Below are positions 43,948 to 51,886 of a stretch of DNA of 60,930 bases, in pieces. The stretch's first letter is position 1. Each line of letters opens with the position of its first letter. The notes under the pieces were generated by a model that ran no database searches, was not told where the DNA came from, and saw nothing but the letters and a program-made list of their open reading frames with translations. Made by a program: the position numbers and the translations under genes. Source of the DNA: Candidatus Aminicenantota bacterium (GTDB taxonomy: Bacteria > Acidobacteriota > Aminicenantia > Aminicenantales > Aminicenantaceae); contig CP070825.1 in the NCBI GenBank assembly GCA_020344415.1, positions 1,394,078 to 1,455,007 of the forward strand. Reading direction: 5' to 3'.

Positions 43948-44268
43948 TCAAACGCAGCCATCCGGCTTGGGAAGCCCTGCGATTTTGCAGGCTCCCTTGG
44001 CAGGTCCGGAAGGAAAAAGCTCGTAGATGTGTTTCAACTGGAATCCCGTGTTCTGACAGACTTTTCGAACCATGGGAGCCAGGTTTTTCTCTAAAAAATA
44101 GTTCCTGATATAATTGATGACAGCCCAATGTTCTTCAGTTAGATTCTCTATTCCTTCTTCTGCTTTGGCCAGAAGTTCGGCTGCTTCCTTATCCCATTCT
44201 TCAGGGTTAGTTAAAAAACCTTCTTCATTGACTTCTATTCTTTTCTCCTTGCTCTCGATAACTTTCAT
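43948..44268 (-). CDS. dsrC: DsrC/TusE family sulfur carrier protein
   Basis: 106 aa. N-terminal VNEEGFLTNPEEWDKEAAELLA, middle LTEEHWAVINYIRNYF, then PMVRKVCQNTGF, and the C-terminal arm LFPSGPAKGACKIAGLPKPDGCV. Both redox cysteines are present, Cys94 and the penultimate Cys105 (CX10C), as in true DsrC proteins that cycle a trisulfide, whereas TusE-type proteins often keep only the last. It is a soluble sulfur carrier that docks with sulfite reductase or DsrK. It starts the three-gene operon, with AAAGGAG and a promoter carrying a palindrome. Confidence 0.92.
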   Translation of the reverse strand: MKVIESKEKRIEVNEEGFLTNPEEWDKEAAELLAKAEEGIENLTEEHWAVINYIRNYFLEKNLAPMVRKVCQNTGFQLKHIYELFPSGPAKGACKIAGLPKPDGCV

Positions 44269-44306
44269 TTTTAACTCCTTTGATTATTCTTTTCAATGAA
44301 CGAGCT

Positions 44307-44327
44307 ATTATAGCATATCGGATATGC
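44307..44327 (-). promoter_or_regulatory. dsrC promoter -10 with adjoining palindrome
   Basis: On the minus strand TATAAT (44307-44312) lies about 40 nt upstream of the dsrC ATG. Directly adjoining it, on the -35 side, is the perfect palindrome GCATATC-C-GATATGC (44313-44327), which fills the spacer. The -35 is poor (TTAATA region), so the palindrome may be an activator or repressor site. Confidence 0.5.
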
Positions 44328-44417
44328 CTGTATTAATATAATTCAGTTTTATGCGCCAAAAAAGGCAGAGCAATCAGGGGAATATCTCGAAGAGCGAAGA
44401 CCCCGGAAACGACCCCA

Positions 44418-44448
44418 TTGACAAAATAGGCTTGAATCTATTTATTAT
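44418..44448 (+). promoter_or_regulatory. Candidate promoter of the 44528 membrane protein gene
   Basis: TTGACA (44418-44423) is followed after 18-19 nt by TTATTA/TATTAT (44442-44448). The leader of about 70 nt includes a copy of the dispersed palindromic unit and AGGAGG. Confidence 0.4.
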
Positions 44449-44482
44449 GGGAGAAGAAAAGCTCGAATTTGAAGAAGGCATC

Positions 44483-44505
44483 GCCATTTTTTATGAATAA
44501 TTCAG
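44483..44505. repeat. Half copy of the dispersed palindromic unit
   Basis: GCCATTTTTTATGAATAATTCAG is the reverse complement of the unit seen at 29051-29074 with few changes. It lies in the 5' leader of the 44528 membrane protein gene, so here it would be transcribed. Confidence 0.5.
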
Positions 44506-44527
44506 ATTAAAGGAGGTTAATTCAATC

Positions 44528-45274
44528 ATGCGAAAATTTTTCAGTTGGACAATGTCCATTAGTATGCTTCTCATCTGTGCATCTGCAATAACTTACACGG
44601 TTCACTTTCTCATCTTTCGCGATACCCATCACATTTTTATTTACATGGTGGGAGACATAGGTTTTCTTTTCCTCGATGTGCTGCTTGTAATCTTACTCAT
44701 TGAACGATTGCTCGCACGAAGAGAGAAACGGGCCATAATGGAAAAATTGAATATGGTGATCGGGGTATTCTTTAGTGAAATTGGCTTCGAGCTCCTCAGG
44801 AAGTTTTCCAATTTTGTCATGAATGCCAAAGTTCTTGAGAAACAGCTAGAAATTAAGCCTGAGTGGAAGAAAAAGGATTTCCAAAAAGCAATGGCCGCTG
44901 CTCAGGATTTCTCCTATGAAATCAAGTTCGATAAAGATTCTCTCTCCGAACTTCGTGAATTTCTCGTGAGTAAACGTTCTTTTTTGCTTCGTCTTTTGGA
45001 AAATCCTAATCTGCTCGAACACGAACGCTTTACCGATCTTCTCAGGGCTGTTTTCCACCTCGCAGAGGAACTGGCTTTCAGAGGGGATAAACTGGATGAT
45101 TTACCTGAAAGTGATTATAACCATCTAATTGGTGATTTGAAGCGAGCCTATTCTCAAATAACGGTTGAGTGGATAGCCTATACTACCCATCTCAAAGAAA
45201 GCTATCCTTTCCTTTATTCTCTAGCAGCGAGAGTTAATCCGATGAATCCCCATGCTTCACCTGTAGTGATCTGA
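44528..45274 (+). CDS. Conserved hypothetical protein with two membrane helices
   Basis: 248 aa. Two membrane segments (about 5-29 and 37-62) are followed by a long soluble, helix-rich cytoplasmic domain with KREKRAIMEKLN-like charge pattern after helix 2, and a central stretch rich in Leu, Phe and Glu (FHLAEELAFRG). The tail PMNPHASPVVI is short and proline-rich. I do not recognise a named domain. AGGAGG precedes the ATG. It is a single gene transcribed away from the dsrC operon. Confidence 0.6.
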   Translation: MRKFFSWTMSISMLLICASAITYTVHFLIFRDTHHIFIYMVGDIGFLFLDVLLVILLIERLLARREKRAIMEKLNMVIGVFFSEIGFELLRKFSNFVMNAKVLEKQLEIKPEWKKKDFQKAMAAAQDFSYEIKFDKDSLSELREFLVSKRSFLLRLLENPNLLEHERFTDLLRAVFHLAEELAFRGDKLDDLPESDYNHLIGDLKRAYSQITVEWIAYTTHLKESYPFLYSLAARVNPMNPHASPVVI

Positions 45275-45340
45275 AGCGGAATGAACGATTGACACCCTGT
45301 CATCTCTAATATGTAGTTTTTGTCAATTTAGGCATTTTTC

Positions 45341-45369
45341 TTGCAGAAAAAGTTGACTTACTTTAGAAT
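45341..45369 (+). promoter_or_regulatory. Promoter of the lipoprotein-aldo/keto reductase operon
   Basis: TTGCAG (45341-45346), a 17-nt spacer and TAGAAT (45364-45369). The ATG at 45402 follows a leader of about 26 nt with AGGAGG. Confidence 0.45.
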
Positions 45370-45401
45370 GATTCGGATAAAAATTATCAAAGGAGGACAA
45401 A

Positions 45402-46445
45402 ATGACGAAGAATCGCTGGGTTATTTACCTATCGTGCATCGTGTTTCTCCTCGGTTCTATTTTCATGTCCTGCTCTAAGGCCAATAAAATTGTAGAAGAG
45501 AACATAATGGCCGCAGGAGGGAAAGAGAATCTATCGAGAGTAAAAAACTTTTCTTTCAAGTATGGCTCAACAACTTATTACATCTCTGATGGCGGACTCA
45601 TGAAGTTGACCCAAGGCAGAGAGCCTATCATTACAGAAGCCATCCTGGTTAACCAGGACGATGTGAGAAGAAACTGTTTCAATAAGATTACCGAGCTGAC
45701 AGGACGTCAAAAATTTGCTTACCAATGCTTGGCGAAACTCCGCAGTGGCTTGTTCACCCTTGCTCAGTTTAAAGGTCAACTCGCGTTCAAAGGACTGAGA
45801 AAATTTGGGCCGAAAGAGCATTATTTGCTGGCGACTAAAGTAGGTGACCTTGATGTAGAATTTTACCTTGATCCTGAGGAATACACAATCAAAAGGTTGG
45901 TTTTAAAAGGGTTTGATACCGCCGAGGGGCAATATGAAGTCAATCATGACTTTGGTCCCTATCAAGAGATAAACGGAATGAAAATTCCGGCATCCTGGTT
46001 TGACTCTCAAGTCGGAGCACGCGGAAGGCTTTTTGAAATAAAGGATGTAAAATTGAATCAAAATCTGGAAGAAGACTTTTTTTCCAAATACGAAGTCAAC
46101 GTGGGGAATGTTGAGATAGGGAAGGCAGCATTGGGCGGGAATGTCATCCAATCAAGTTTTCGTCGTAATGTGCTTACGATAAGCACGAATTGGACAGATG
46201 ACTGTATCCAAAAAGCGGGATTCAAAGCAAAGGATAGGTTGATTCTTGAGATTGACGGCAAGGATATAGCTGTGGATTTTTATGAATCACAGCCTCCGCG
46301 GGATGCAATCAGTCCAGGAGCAAATTTTATGGTTCCGAATCCGAGAAGCGAAAATTATATCATTTACCTAATATCCCCCAAGGACAAAGACCTTGTTGAG
46401 AAGATTGAGCCCTTGTTACCGATTCGAGTGAAAAAGAGTATATGA
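45402..46445 (+). CDS. Predicted lipoprotein with C-terminal PDZ-like segment
   Basis: 347 aa. The signal peptide ends in FMSC at about residue 24, a plausible lipobox, so the protein is probably anchored in the periplasm. The middle (about 30-230) resembles LolA/outer-membrane lipoprotein-sorting-like beta domains (IVEENIMAAGGKENLSRVKNF, LDPEEYTIKRLVLKG, INGMKIPASWFD). The C-terminal part contains AGFKAKDRLILEIDGKDI, which looks like the ligand-binding strand of a PDZ domain. Function unknown. It is followed 14 nt later by a Tat-exported aldo/keto reductase, so the two may act together in the periplasm. Confidence 0.65.
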   Translation: MTKNRWVIYLSCIVFLLGSIFMSCSKANKIVEENIMAAGGKENLSRVKNFSFKYGSTTYYISDGGLMKLTQGREPIITEAILVNQDDVRRNCFNKITELTGRQKFAYQCLAKLRSGLFTLAQFKGQLAFKGLRKFGPKEHYLLATKVGDLDVEFYLDPEEYTIKRLVLKGFDTAEGQYEVNHDFGPYQEINGMKIPASWFDSQVGARGRLFEIKDVKLNQNLEEDFFSKYEVNVGNVEIGKAALGGNVIQSSFRRNVLTISTNWTDDCIQKAGFKAKDRLILEIDGKDIAVDFYESQPPRDAISPGANFMVPNPRSENYIIYLISPKDKDLVEKIEPLLPIRVKKSI

Positions 46446-46459
46446 GAAAGGAGGAAAGA

Positions 46460-47644
46460 ATGGCCAATCTAAGTCGTCGTAATTTTTTAACAGCATTTAC
46501 TTCAAGTGTGTTGGGTTTCGGTCTGGCAAGAAAAGTAAAGGCCGGTTCAAAGAATACGGGAATAGCGCAGGAAGGGACTTCTCCGATAAGAATTCAAAAA
46601 TATAATGATTTGGGAAAAACGGGAATAAAAGTCCCTGATGTGAGCTGTGGTGCAATTTCGTTCTTTGAGCCCAACGTTTTAAGGTATGCCTATGATTTGG
46701 GTGTGACCTATTTTGATACAGCCGAAGGCTATATGCGCACAAAGAGTGAAACCTTTATTGGTGAAGCTCTCAAAGATGTGAGAGATAAAGTTACTATCAC
46801 AACCAAACACGGTTATTTTTCCATTAAGAAAATCAAAAAAGAAGGGATCATTAAAAGAATCGAAGCCAGTTTAATGCGCTTGCAGTCAGACCATATTGAT
46901 ATCGCAATGGTTCATGGTGTGAGCGATATGGCTTTCCTGGAAAACGAGGAACTTCAGGCAGCTTATGCCCAGCTGAAAAAACAAGGGAAGATTCGTTTCA
47001 CAGGCTTTTCCACTCATAATGCAGTACTTACTTTAAAACAGGCGCTCGATAACGATTTTGCTCAGGTCATCCTTTTCATTTACAGCCATATGGAAGGGGA
47101 AGAAATCGAGCCCCTTATTGAGCAGGCTCGTAAAAAAGGAATAGGCATGGTAGCCATGAAGATATTTGCTGGCGGTAAACATGCAAACCTGAAAACTCTG
47201 GTCAGTCAGGAAGTCAGCTATCCTCAAGCCGCTATTCGCTGGGTTATTAGCAATTCGAATGTCGATTGCTGCATTCCTACTATGAGCAGCTACTCCCATG
47301 TTGAGGAATACGTGGAAGCATCAGGAAAGCCATTAGACAGAGCGAGTTTAGAAATGATTGCTGAATATCAGCGTCAAACGAAAAATCAATACTGCAGAGT
47401 AAGCTGCAGCCAGTGTCTTTCTTCCTGTCCGAATGATGTCGCTATAAATGATGTCCTTCGTTATAGCATGTATTTTGAAGATTACGGGATGGAAAAAGAT
47501 GCCATGGGCTACTATGCAGACATAGCAGCGAATAAAAAGCCTCTCAATTGTGCTCACTGTGCTGGATACTGCGAAAAAGCCTGTCCATATGGTCTTAAGG
47601 TTCAAGACAAGCTTATTCATGCGAATGAGATTTTAACTGCATAA
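46460..47644 (+). CDS. Tat-exported aldo/keto reductase with two iron-sulfur motifs
   Basis: 394 aa from the ATG at 46460, chosen because AAGGAGG lies 5 nt upstream; an ATG at 46442 overlaps the previous stop but has no ribosome-binding site. A twin-arginine signal (SRRNFLTAF) leads to an aldo/keto reductase barrel with LGKTGIKVPDVSCGA, TYFDTAEGY, the catalytic Lys in TTKHGYF and His in MVHGV. The C-terminus carries ferredoxin-like cysteines: CRVSCSQCLSSC and CAHCAGYCEKACP. Fe-S-containing AKRs are known in anaerobes. NAD(P)H is normally absent outside the cytoplasm, so folding-before-export with bound cofactors would explain the Tat signal. Confidence 0.86.
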   Translation: MANLSRRNFLTAFTSSVLGFGLARKVKAGSKNTGIAQEGTSPIRIQKYNDLGKTGIKVPDVSCGAISFFEPNVLRYAYDLGVTYFDTAEGYMRTKSETFIGEALKDVRDKVTITTKHGYFSIKKIKKEGIIKRIEASLMRLQSDHIDIAMVHGVSDMAFLENEELQAAYAQLKKQGKIRFTGFSTHNAVLTLKQALDNDFAQVILFIYSHMEGEEIEPLIEQARKKGIGMVAMKIFAGGKHANLKTLVSQEVSYPQAAIRWVISNSNVDCCIPTMSSYSHVEEYVEASGKPLDRASLEMIAEYQRQTKNQYCRVSCSQCLSSCPNDVAINDVLRYSMYFEDYGMEKDAMGYYADIAANKKPLNCAHCAGYCEKACPYGLKVQDKLIHANEILTA

Positions 47645-47709
47645 AAAGAATGAGTTTGTAACAGCGCTTTGAGCCTTATAATAGCAGTATTATAAAGAGG
47701 AGGGAATTC

Positions 47710-48447
47710 ATGTATAAATCCTTGATTTTTATATTAGTTTTTATGATTGGGCCTTTTCTGGCTGTGGCCGCGTTCGAGGATTTAGAAGAAGATACTATCA
47801 AGACATCTAAGGGCGATCTGAAGATTACATTCATCGGCCATGGAACATTGATGTTTACTTTTAGCGGCAAAACCATTCATGTCGATCCTGTCAGCAGAGA
47901 AGCAGATTATGCGAGCCTCCCAAAGGCAGACCTGATTCTGGTCACTCATGAGCATGGCGACCATTTGGATTCAAGAGTAATTAAAATTCTCAGAACCGAA
48001 AAGACTGATATAGTCTTAACTAAGAAATGCGCGGAGAAAGTTGAAGGCGGCACTATTATGAAAAATGGGGATGTTAAAACTATTCAGGGACTTAAGATTG
48101 AAGCTGTTCCTGCTTATAACATCGTTCATATGAGAGGGGGAAATGTCCCTTTCCATCCCAAAGGAGAGGGCAATGGCTATGTCGTCACATTTGGAGACAA
48201 GAGAGTTTATATCGCAGGGGATACTGAAAATACTCCGGAGATGAAAGCGTTAAAGGATATTGATATCGCCTTCTTGCCGATGAATCTCCCCTACACTATG
48301 ACGCCAGAAATGGTTGCCGATGCTGCACGAGCATTTAAACCAAAAGTGCTTTATCCCTATCATTTTGGCAGGACAGATACTTCTAAATTGGTCGATCTGC
48401 TCAAGGATGAAAAAGGAATCGAGGTCCGCATTCGGAAACTGGATTAA
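47710..48447 (+). CDS. Exported metallo-beta-lactamase-fold hydrolase (UPF0173-like)
   Basis: 245 aa with a signal peptide (about 1-20, FLAVAA). The MBL fold begins LKITFIGHGTLMFTFSGKTIHVDPV. Metal ligands are in VTHEHGDHLD, with a His in IVHMRGG, Asp in IAGDTENTPE and a final His in YPYHFGRTD. The substrate is unknown; relatives include L-ascorbate-6-phosphate lactonase-like and UPF0173 proteins, usually cytoplasmic. GAGGAGGG precedes the ATG. It lies 65 nt after the aldo/keto reductase gene. Confidence 0.82.
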   Translation: MYKSLIFILVFMIGPFLAVAAFEDLEEDTIKTSKGDLKITFIGHGTLMFTFSGKTIHVDPVSREADYASLPKADLILVTHEHGDHLDSRVIKILRTEKTDIVLTKKCAEKVEGGTIMKNGDVKTIQGLKIEAVPAYNIVHMRGGNVPFHPKGEGNGYVVTFGDKRVYIAGDTENTPEMKALKDIDIAFLPMNLPYTMTPEMVADAARAFKPKVLYPYHFGRTDTSKLVDLLKDEKGIEVRIRKLD

Positions 48448-48494
48448 TTTATTTATTAATTTTTATGCATTAATAGGGCCTGATCACCTCTTGT

Positions 48495-49718
48495 TTAATA
48501 GAGAAGATAGGTCTTCCTGGCCTTCGAAAAATTTAAAAGTTCCCCATCATAGTTTTTTATTATATCTTTGATATCCAAACCCATCCCAATGGCTTCTCGG
48601 ACTTTAGTGGTTCCCATGATTTTATCAAAGTATTCCTCAAAGAACTCAAAGCTCTTAGGATACATATCCATTATTGTTTTTATGATATACAGTGTCGTTT
48701 CAAAAGGTTTGAATCGGTTTCTGTCAACGACATGTATTTGTCCGCCGCCACATTGTTCTCCATTGTACTTGGAAAAGGAAGGGATAAACGAGGCTTCTTT
48801 GAATTTCATTCCTTCTAGATTGAGTTCGTTGAGCCTCTTTGTTAATTCAGAAGCATCGACCCAGGGAGCCCCGAATAGTTCAAATGGCTTTGGCGTTCCT
48901 CTCCCCTCAGATATGTTTGTGCCTTCCAAAAATACCTGCCCAGGATAAACAGTGGCTGTGTGGAGGGTAAGCATGTTTGGGGAGGGTGCGATCCAGGGAA
49001 GAAGTGTGTCATCATACCACATATGTCTCTCCCATCCCTCCATGGGGATAACTGTCAAATTTGCTTTTTTATCAAAGAATTTATCATTGAAAAATGCTGC
49101 AAGCTCTCCTGCGGTCATACCATGTCTCACTGGTATTGGATAAAGGCCAACGAATGAGCTGAATTCTGGATACTGTAAAATAGGCCCTTCTATGTCAAGG
49201 CCGTTTATGGGATTCGGTCTATCTAACACTATGAAATCAAAATCATTCTCAGCACATGTCTGCATGCAATAGGCCATAGTCGCAATGTAAGTATAGATTC
49301 TTGTCCCGATGTCTTGTATGTCGAATATCATCACATCTAAATCTTCTATCATGGAGTCTTCTGGAATTTTGCCGATTCTTGATATATCAAAAGAACGCAT
49401 TTGTTCATCAATATTTTGAATCGTATCCGCTTCCTGTTTTATTGATTGGCCATAAAGGCTGAACACAGGCAAGTCATATTCTTCATCCATATAAAAAGGG
49501 ACATATTCACCAGCCTGGGCTTTTCCACTGACTCCATGCTCCGGTCCGTATAGAGCCACAAGGTCGATTTCCGTGTTTCTGTGAAAAAGGTCGATGGTGC
49601 TCTCTTGATTACTATTAACACCGGTTGGATTCGTTATCAACCCTACTCTCTTCCCTTTTACCAAATCTAAATGATTCTCAAGGAATGCTTCGGCTCCAAT
49701 TTTTACTGATTTCTGCAT
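48495..49718 (-). CDS. namZ: DUF1343 / NamZ-type exo-N-acetylmuramidase
   Basis: 407 aa. It has VKIGAEAFLENH, KGKRVGLITNPTGVN, VALYGPEHGVSG, FDIQDIGTRIYTYIATM, FIVLDRPNPINGLDIEGP, PVRHGMTAGELAAFFN, WIAPSPNMLT and FLEGTNISEGRGTPKPFELFGAPW. These are the hallmarks of DUF1343, characterised as releasing terminal MurNAc from peptidoglycan fragments. No signal peptide is evident, so it may act in the cytoplasm on recycled muropeptides. It is on the minus strand downstream of creatininase- and asparaginase-family genes. Confidence 0.9.
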   Translation of the reverse strand: MQKSVKIGAEAFLENHLDLVKGKRVGLITNPTGVNSNQESTIDLFHRNTEIDLVALYGPEHGVSGKAQAGEYVPFYMDEEYDLPVFSLYGQSIKQEADTIQNIDEQMRSFDISRIGKIPEDSMIEDLDVMIFDIQDIGTRIYTYIATMAYCMQTCAENDFDFIVLDRPNPINGLDIEGPILQYPEFSSFVGLYPIPVRHGMTAGELAAFFNDKFFDKKANLTVIPMEGWERHMWYDDTLLPWIAPSPNMLTLHTATVYPGQVFLEGTNISEGRGTPKPFELFGAPWVDASELTKRLNELNLEGMKFKEASFIPSFSKYNGEQCGGGQIHVVDRNRFKPFETTLYIIKTIMDMYPKSFEFFEEYFDKIMGTTKVREAIGMGLDIKDIIKNYDGELLNFSKARKTYLLY

Positions 49719-49792
49719 TCTATTTTCTTTTTTTTCTTTTGCTGAAATATCTTGGCGAATTGTGGTTATGAATGAAGATAATGAGGAAGCCC

Positions 49793-50548
49793 CTATTTCA
49801 GTTGTTTTTTGATTTCTTCTACAAGGAATTCCACATTTCTTTCTAGATAAACATGACCTTTTTGAGCCGTAGCCTTTCCAGGGTCACCCAAAATCCCCTT
49901 TTCTGTTAAAGCGGGCATCCCCTTCTCAAGAATGATTTTAATTTCCTTTTCTCCCAAAGGTCCAAGGTATCCAGGAGTAAATCGCTCTTTAGCTACCAAA
50001 TGTTCTTCGAGAGCCAGGACAAATGAGGTCTCGATTTCCCCTGCATGCGCCCCTCCTTCCTCGGGAGTTATTCCAAATTCTTTGGCAATATTGATCTGGG
50101 CATCTATAAAGCCTTTCAGGTTAGTATAGCCTATTATTCTTAATTGAGGGTGTCTTTCCTTTAGCTCATCGATCGCTTCTTGAACCGAAGTGAAATTTCC
50201 ACCGTGACAAGGTAGCAATACAACAGTCCTGAAGCCATGTTTTTCAAGGCTTTCGATATAATCGCTTATTATAGATTTCAGAGTTTCTGATCTTAGGGAA
50301 ATAGTTCCTGGAAAGGCTAGATGATGCTCAGAACATCCTAATCTGATCGTGGGTGCTTGGAGTACGTTTTCAAGTTTTTCAGCAACCCTATAGGATATGG
50401 CATCTGCGATCAATGAATCGGTTTTTTCTGGCAGATGAGGCCCGTGTTGTTCATTGGAGCCGATTCCTATAACGACCGTAGTGAATCCTTTCGCTATGGC
50501 CTCCTTAATATCAGGCCAATTCATGTCTTCCATTCGAATGGTTTTCAT
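49793..50548 (-). CDS. Creatininase family amidohydrolase
   Basis: 251-aa metal-dependent amidohydrolase. Metal-binding motifs: GIGSNEQHGPHLPEKTDSLIA (Glu and His), VVLLPCHGGNFTSVQEA, and GAHAGEIETSFVLAL. Family members hydrolyse creatinine, formamide groups in flavin/deazaflavin synthesis, or cyclic amides, so the substrate is open. It lies 74 nt upstream of namZ and 73 nt downstream of the asparaginase-family gene, probably one operon. Confidence 0.87.
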   Translation of the reverse strand: MKTIRMEDMNWPDIKEAIAKGFTTVVIGIGSNEQHGPHLPEKTDSLIADAISYRVAEKLENVLQAPTIRLGCSEHHLAFPGTISLRSETLKSIISDYIESLEKHGFRTVVLLPCHGGNFTSVQEAIDELKERHPQLRIIGYTNLKGFIDAQINIAKEFGITPEEGGAHAGEIETSFVLALEEHLVAKERFTPGYLGPLGEKEIKIILEKGMPALTEKGILGDPGKATAQKGHVYLERNVEFLVEEIKKQLK

Positions 50549-50621
50549 TTTTATGCCTCCTTGATTATAGACTATTCTATAGAGATAAAGTCGGTTTTTT
50601 AATATCGCCCATTTATGTTTT

Positions 50622-51686
50622 CTATTTAAAGACTACCGTTCCTTCATGCCTGGTGTATCCATCTTTTGTCATCACAGATATTCTTGCCGGTCTTTTTCCG
50701 CGCATCTGGGTACATCCATATTCTCCTTGCTTGTTGATGGCCACAAATTGTTCACCCGGAAAGAAATTTGGATTGACTTTTCGGTATTTATCGGCGATCA
50801 TCTTCATGGCATCTTCACACGCGTCCAGCGGCTTTCTCCCCTCCTTCATTCGTAGGACAATGTAGAACGAGGCACAGGATTTGATCACGTCTTCACCCCT
50901 TCCTGTAGCTCCTGCTGCGCCCACTTCATTGTCGACATAGAGTCCAGCGCCAATGATGGGTGAATCGCCAACTCGGCCAGGAATCTTGAAACTTAGTCCG
51001 CTGGTAGTCGTCACGCCTGCGATGTCACCATTTTTATCGATTGCCAATACATTGGTTGTGCCGGAATAATGTTCTATTTCATCGGATTCCTTTGAGCCAG
51101 GGCTCTTCTTTTTGAGGTTTTTCAGGTGCTCTGACGGACCCCAATCATCTCTATCACTCAGCCTCTCTTTCCATCGGAGCCAGCGTTCGCGGGCTTTCTC
51201 AGTCAGCAGGTCTTCCTTTTTGAATCCCCATTTTCTGGCAAATTCCAGCGCATCTCTTCCAACCAGCATAATATGGTCTGTTTTTTCCATTACTACCCGG
51301 GCCACAGAACAGGGTGTTTTGATGTTTTCAAGACAAGCGACTGAGCCGGCATTGTAGGTCTTTCCATCCATGATAGAGGCATCGAGCTGAACGACTCCAT
51401 TTTCGTTAGGTAATCCGCCGAAGCCAACCCCCATGCCTTCTGCGTCCAATTCAATGATATTAGCCGCTTTTTCGACCGCATCCACCGCAGAGCCTCCCTT
51501 TGCTAATATTTCCCAACCTGTTTCCATGGCTTTTTCCCCTGTTTCGTTCGTATGGCTTGTAATGATCAATGGGATCTTGGACGCAGCGCTGCTTTGGAAG
51601 ATAGGGAAATCTTTAAACAGCAAAGCACCAGCGCTTAATCCAAAACTCCGGCTAAAAAAATGTCGTCTTGATATCTTTTTTGACAT
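50622..51686 (-). CDS. Tat-exported N4-(beta-N-acetylglucosaminyl)-L-asparaginase family protein
   Basis: 354 aa. A twin-arginine signal (SRRHFFSRS) precedes an Ntn-hydrolase of the aspartylglucosaminidase/isoaspartyl peptidase group. It has GGSAVDAVEKAANIIE, GFGGLPNENGVVQLDASIMDG, the processing site near HYSGTTNVLAID with the nucleophile Thr, and GAGLYVDNEVGAAGATGRGED. It should autocleave before that Thr and hydrolyse GlcNAc-Asn, isoaspartyl or asparagine amide bonds. Homologues in other bacteria share the signal. Convincing GGAG ribosome-binding site. Confidence 0.87.
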   Translation of the reverse strand: MSKKISRRHFFSRSFGLSAGALLFKDFPIFQSSAASKIPLIITSHTNETGEKAMETGWEILAKGGSAVDAVEKAANIIELDAEGMGVGFGGLPNENGVVQLDASIMDGKTYNAGSVACLENIKTPCSVARVVMEKTDHIMLVGRDALEFARKWGFKKEDLLTEKARERWLRWKERLSDRDDWGPSEHLKNLKKKSPGSKESDEIEHYSGTTNVLAIDKNGDIAGVTTTSGLSFKIPGRVGDSPIIGAGLYVDNEVGAAGATGRGEDVIKSCASFYIVLRMKEGRKPLDACEDAMKMIADKYRKVNPNFFPGEQFVAINKQGEYGCTQMRGKRPARISVMTKDGYTRHEGTVVFK

Positions 51687-51886
51687 TCTAAACCTCCAAA
51701 AATGTAAGCTGTAAGATGCTTATGAAACTCTGATTATAGTGAAAATATATATAGAATGGAAATTCTTTTTAGAGGCTGTTATTCTGGAGAAAACTTCTTG
51801 TTTTTGGGTGTCCTATTTAGCCAAACCAATTCAGCCTCTTCTAATTTGAAAAGAATCTTGGCTCATATCCATTCAAGCAGAAATGA

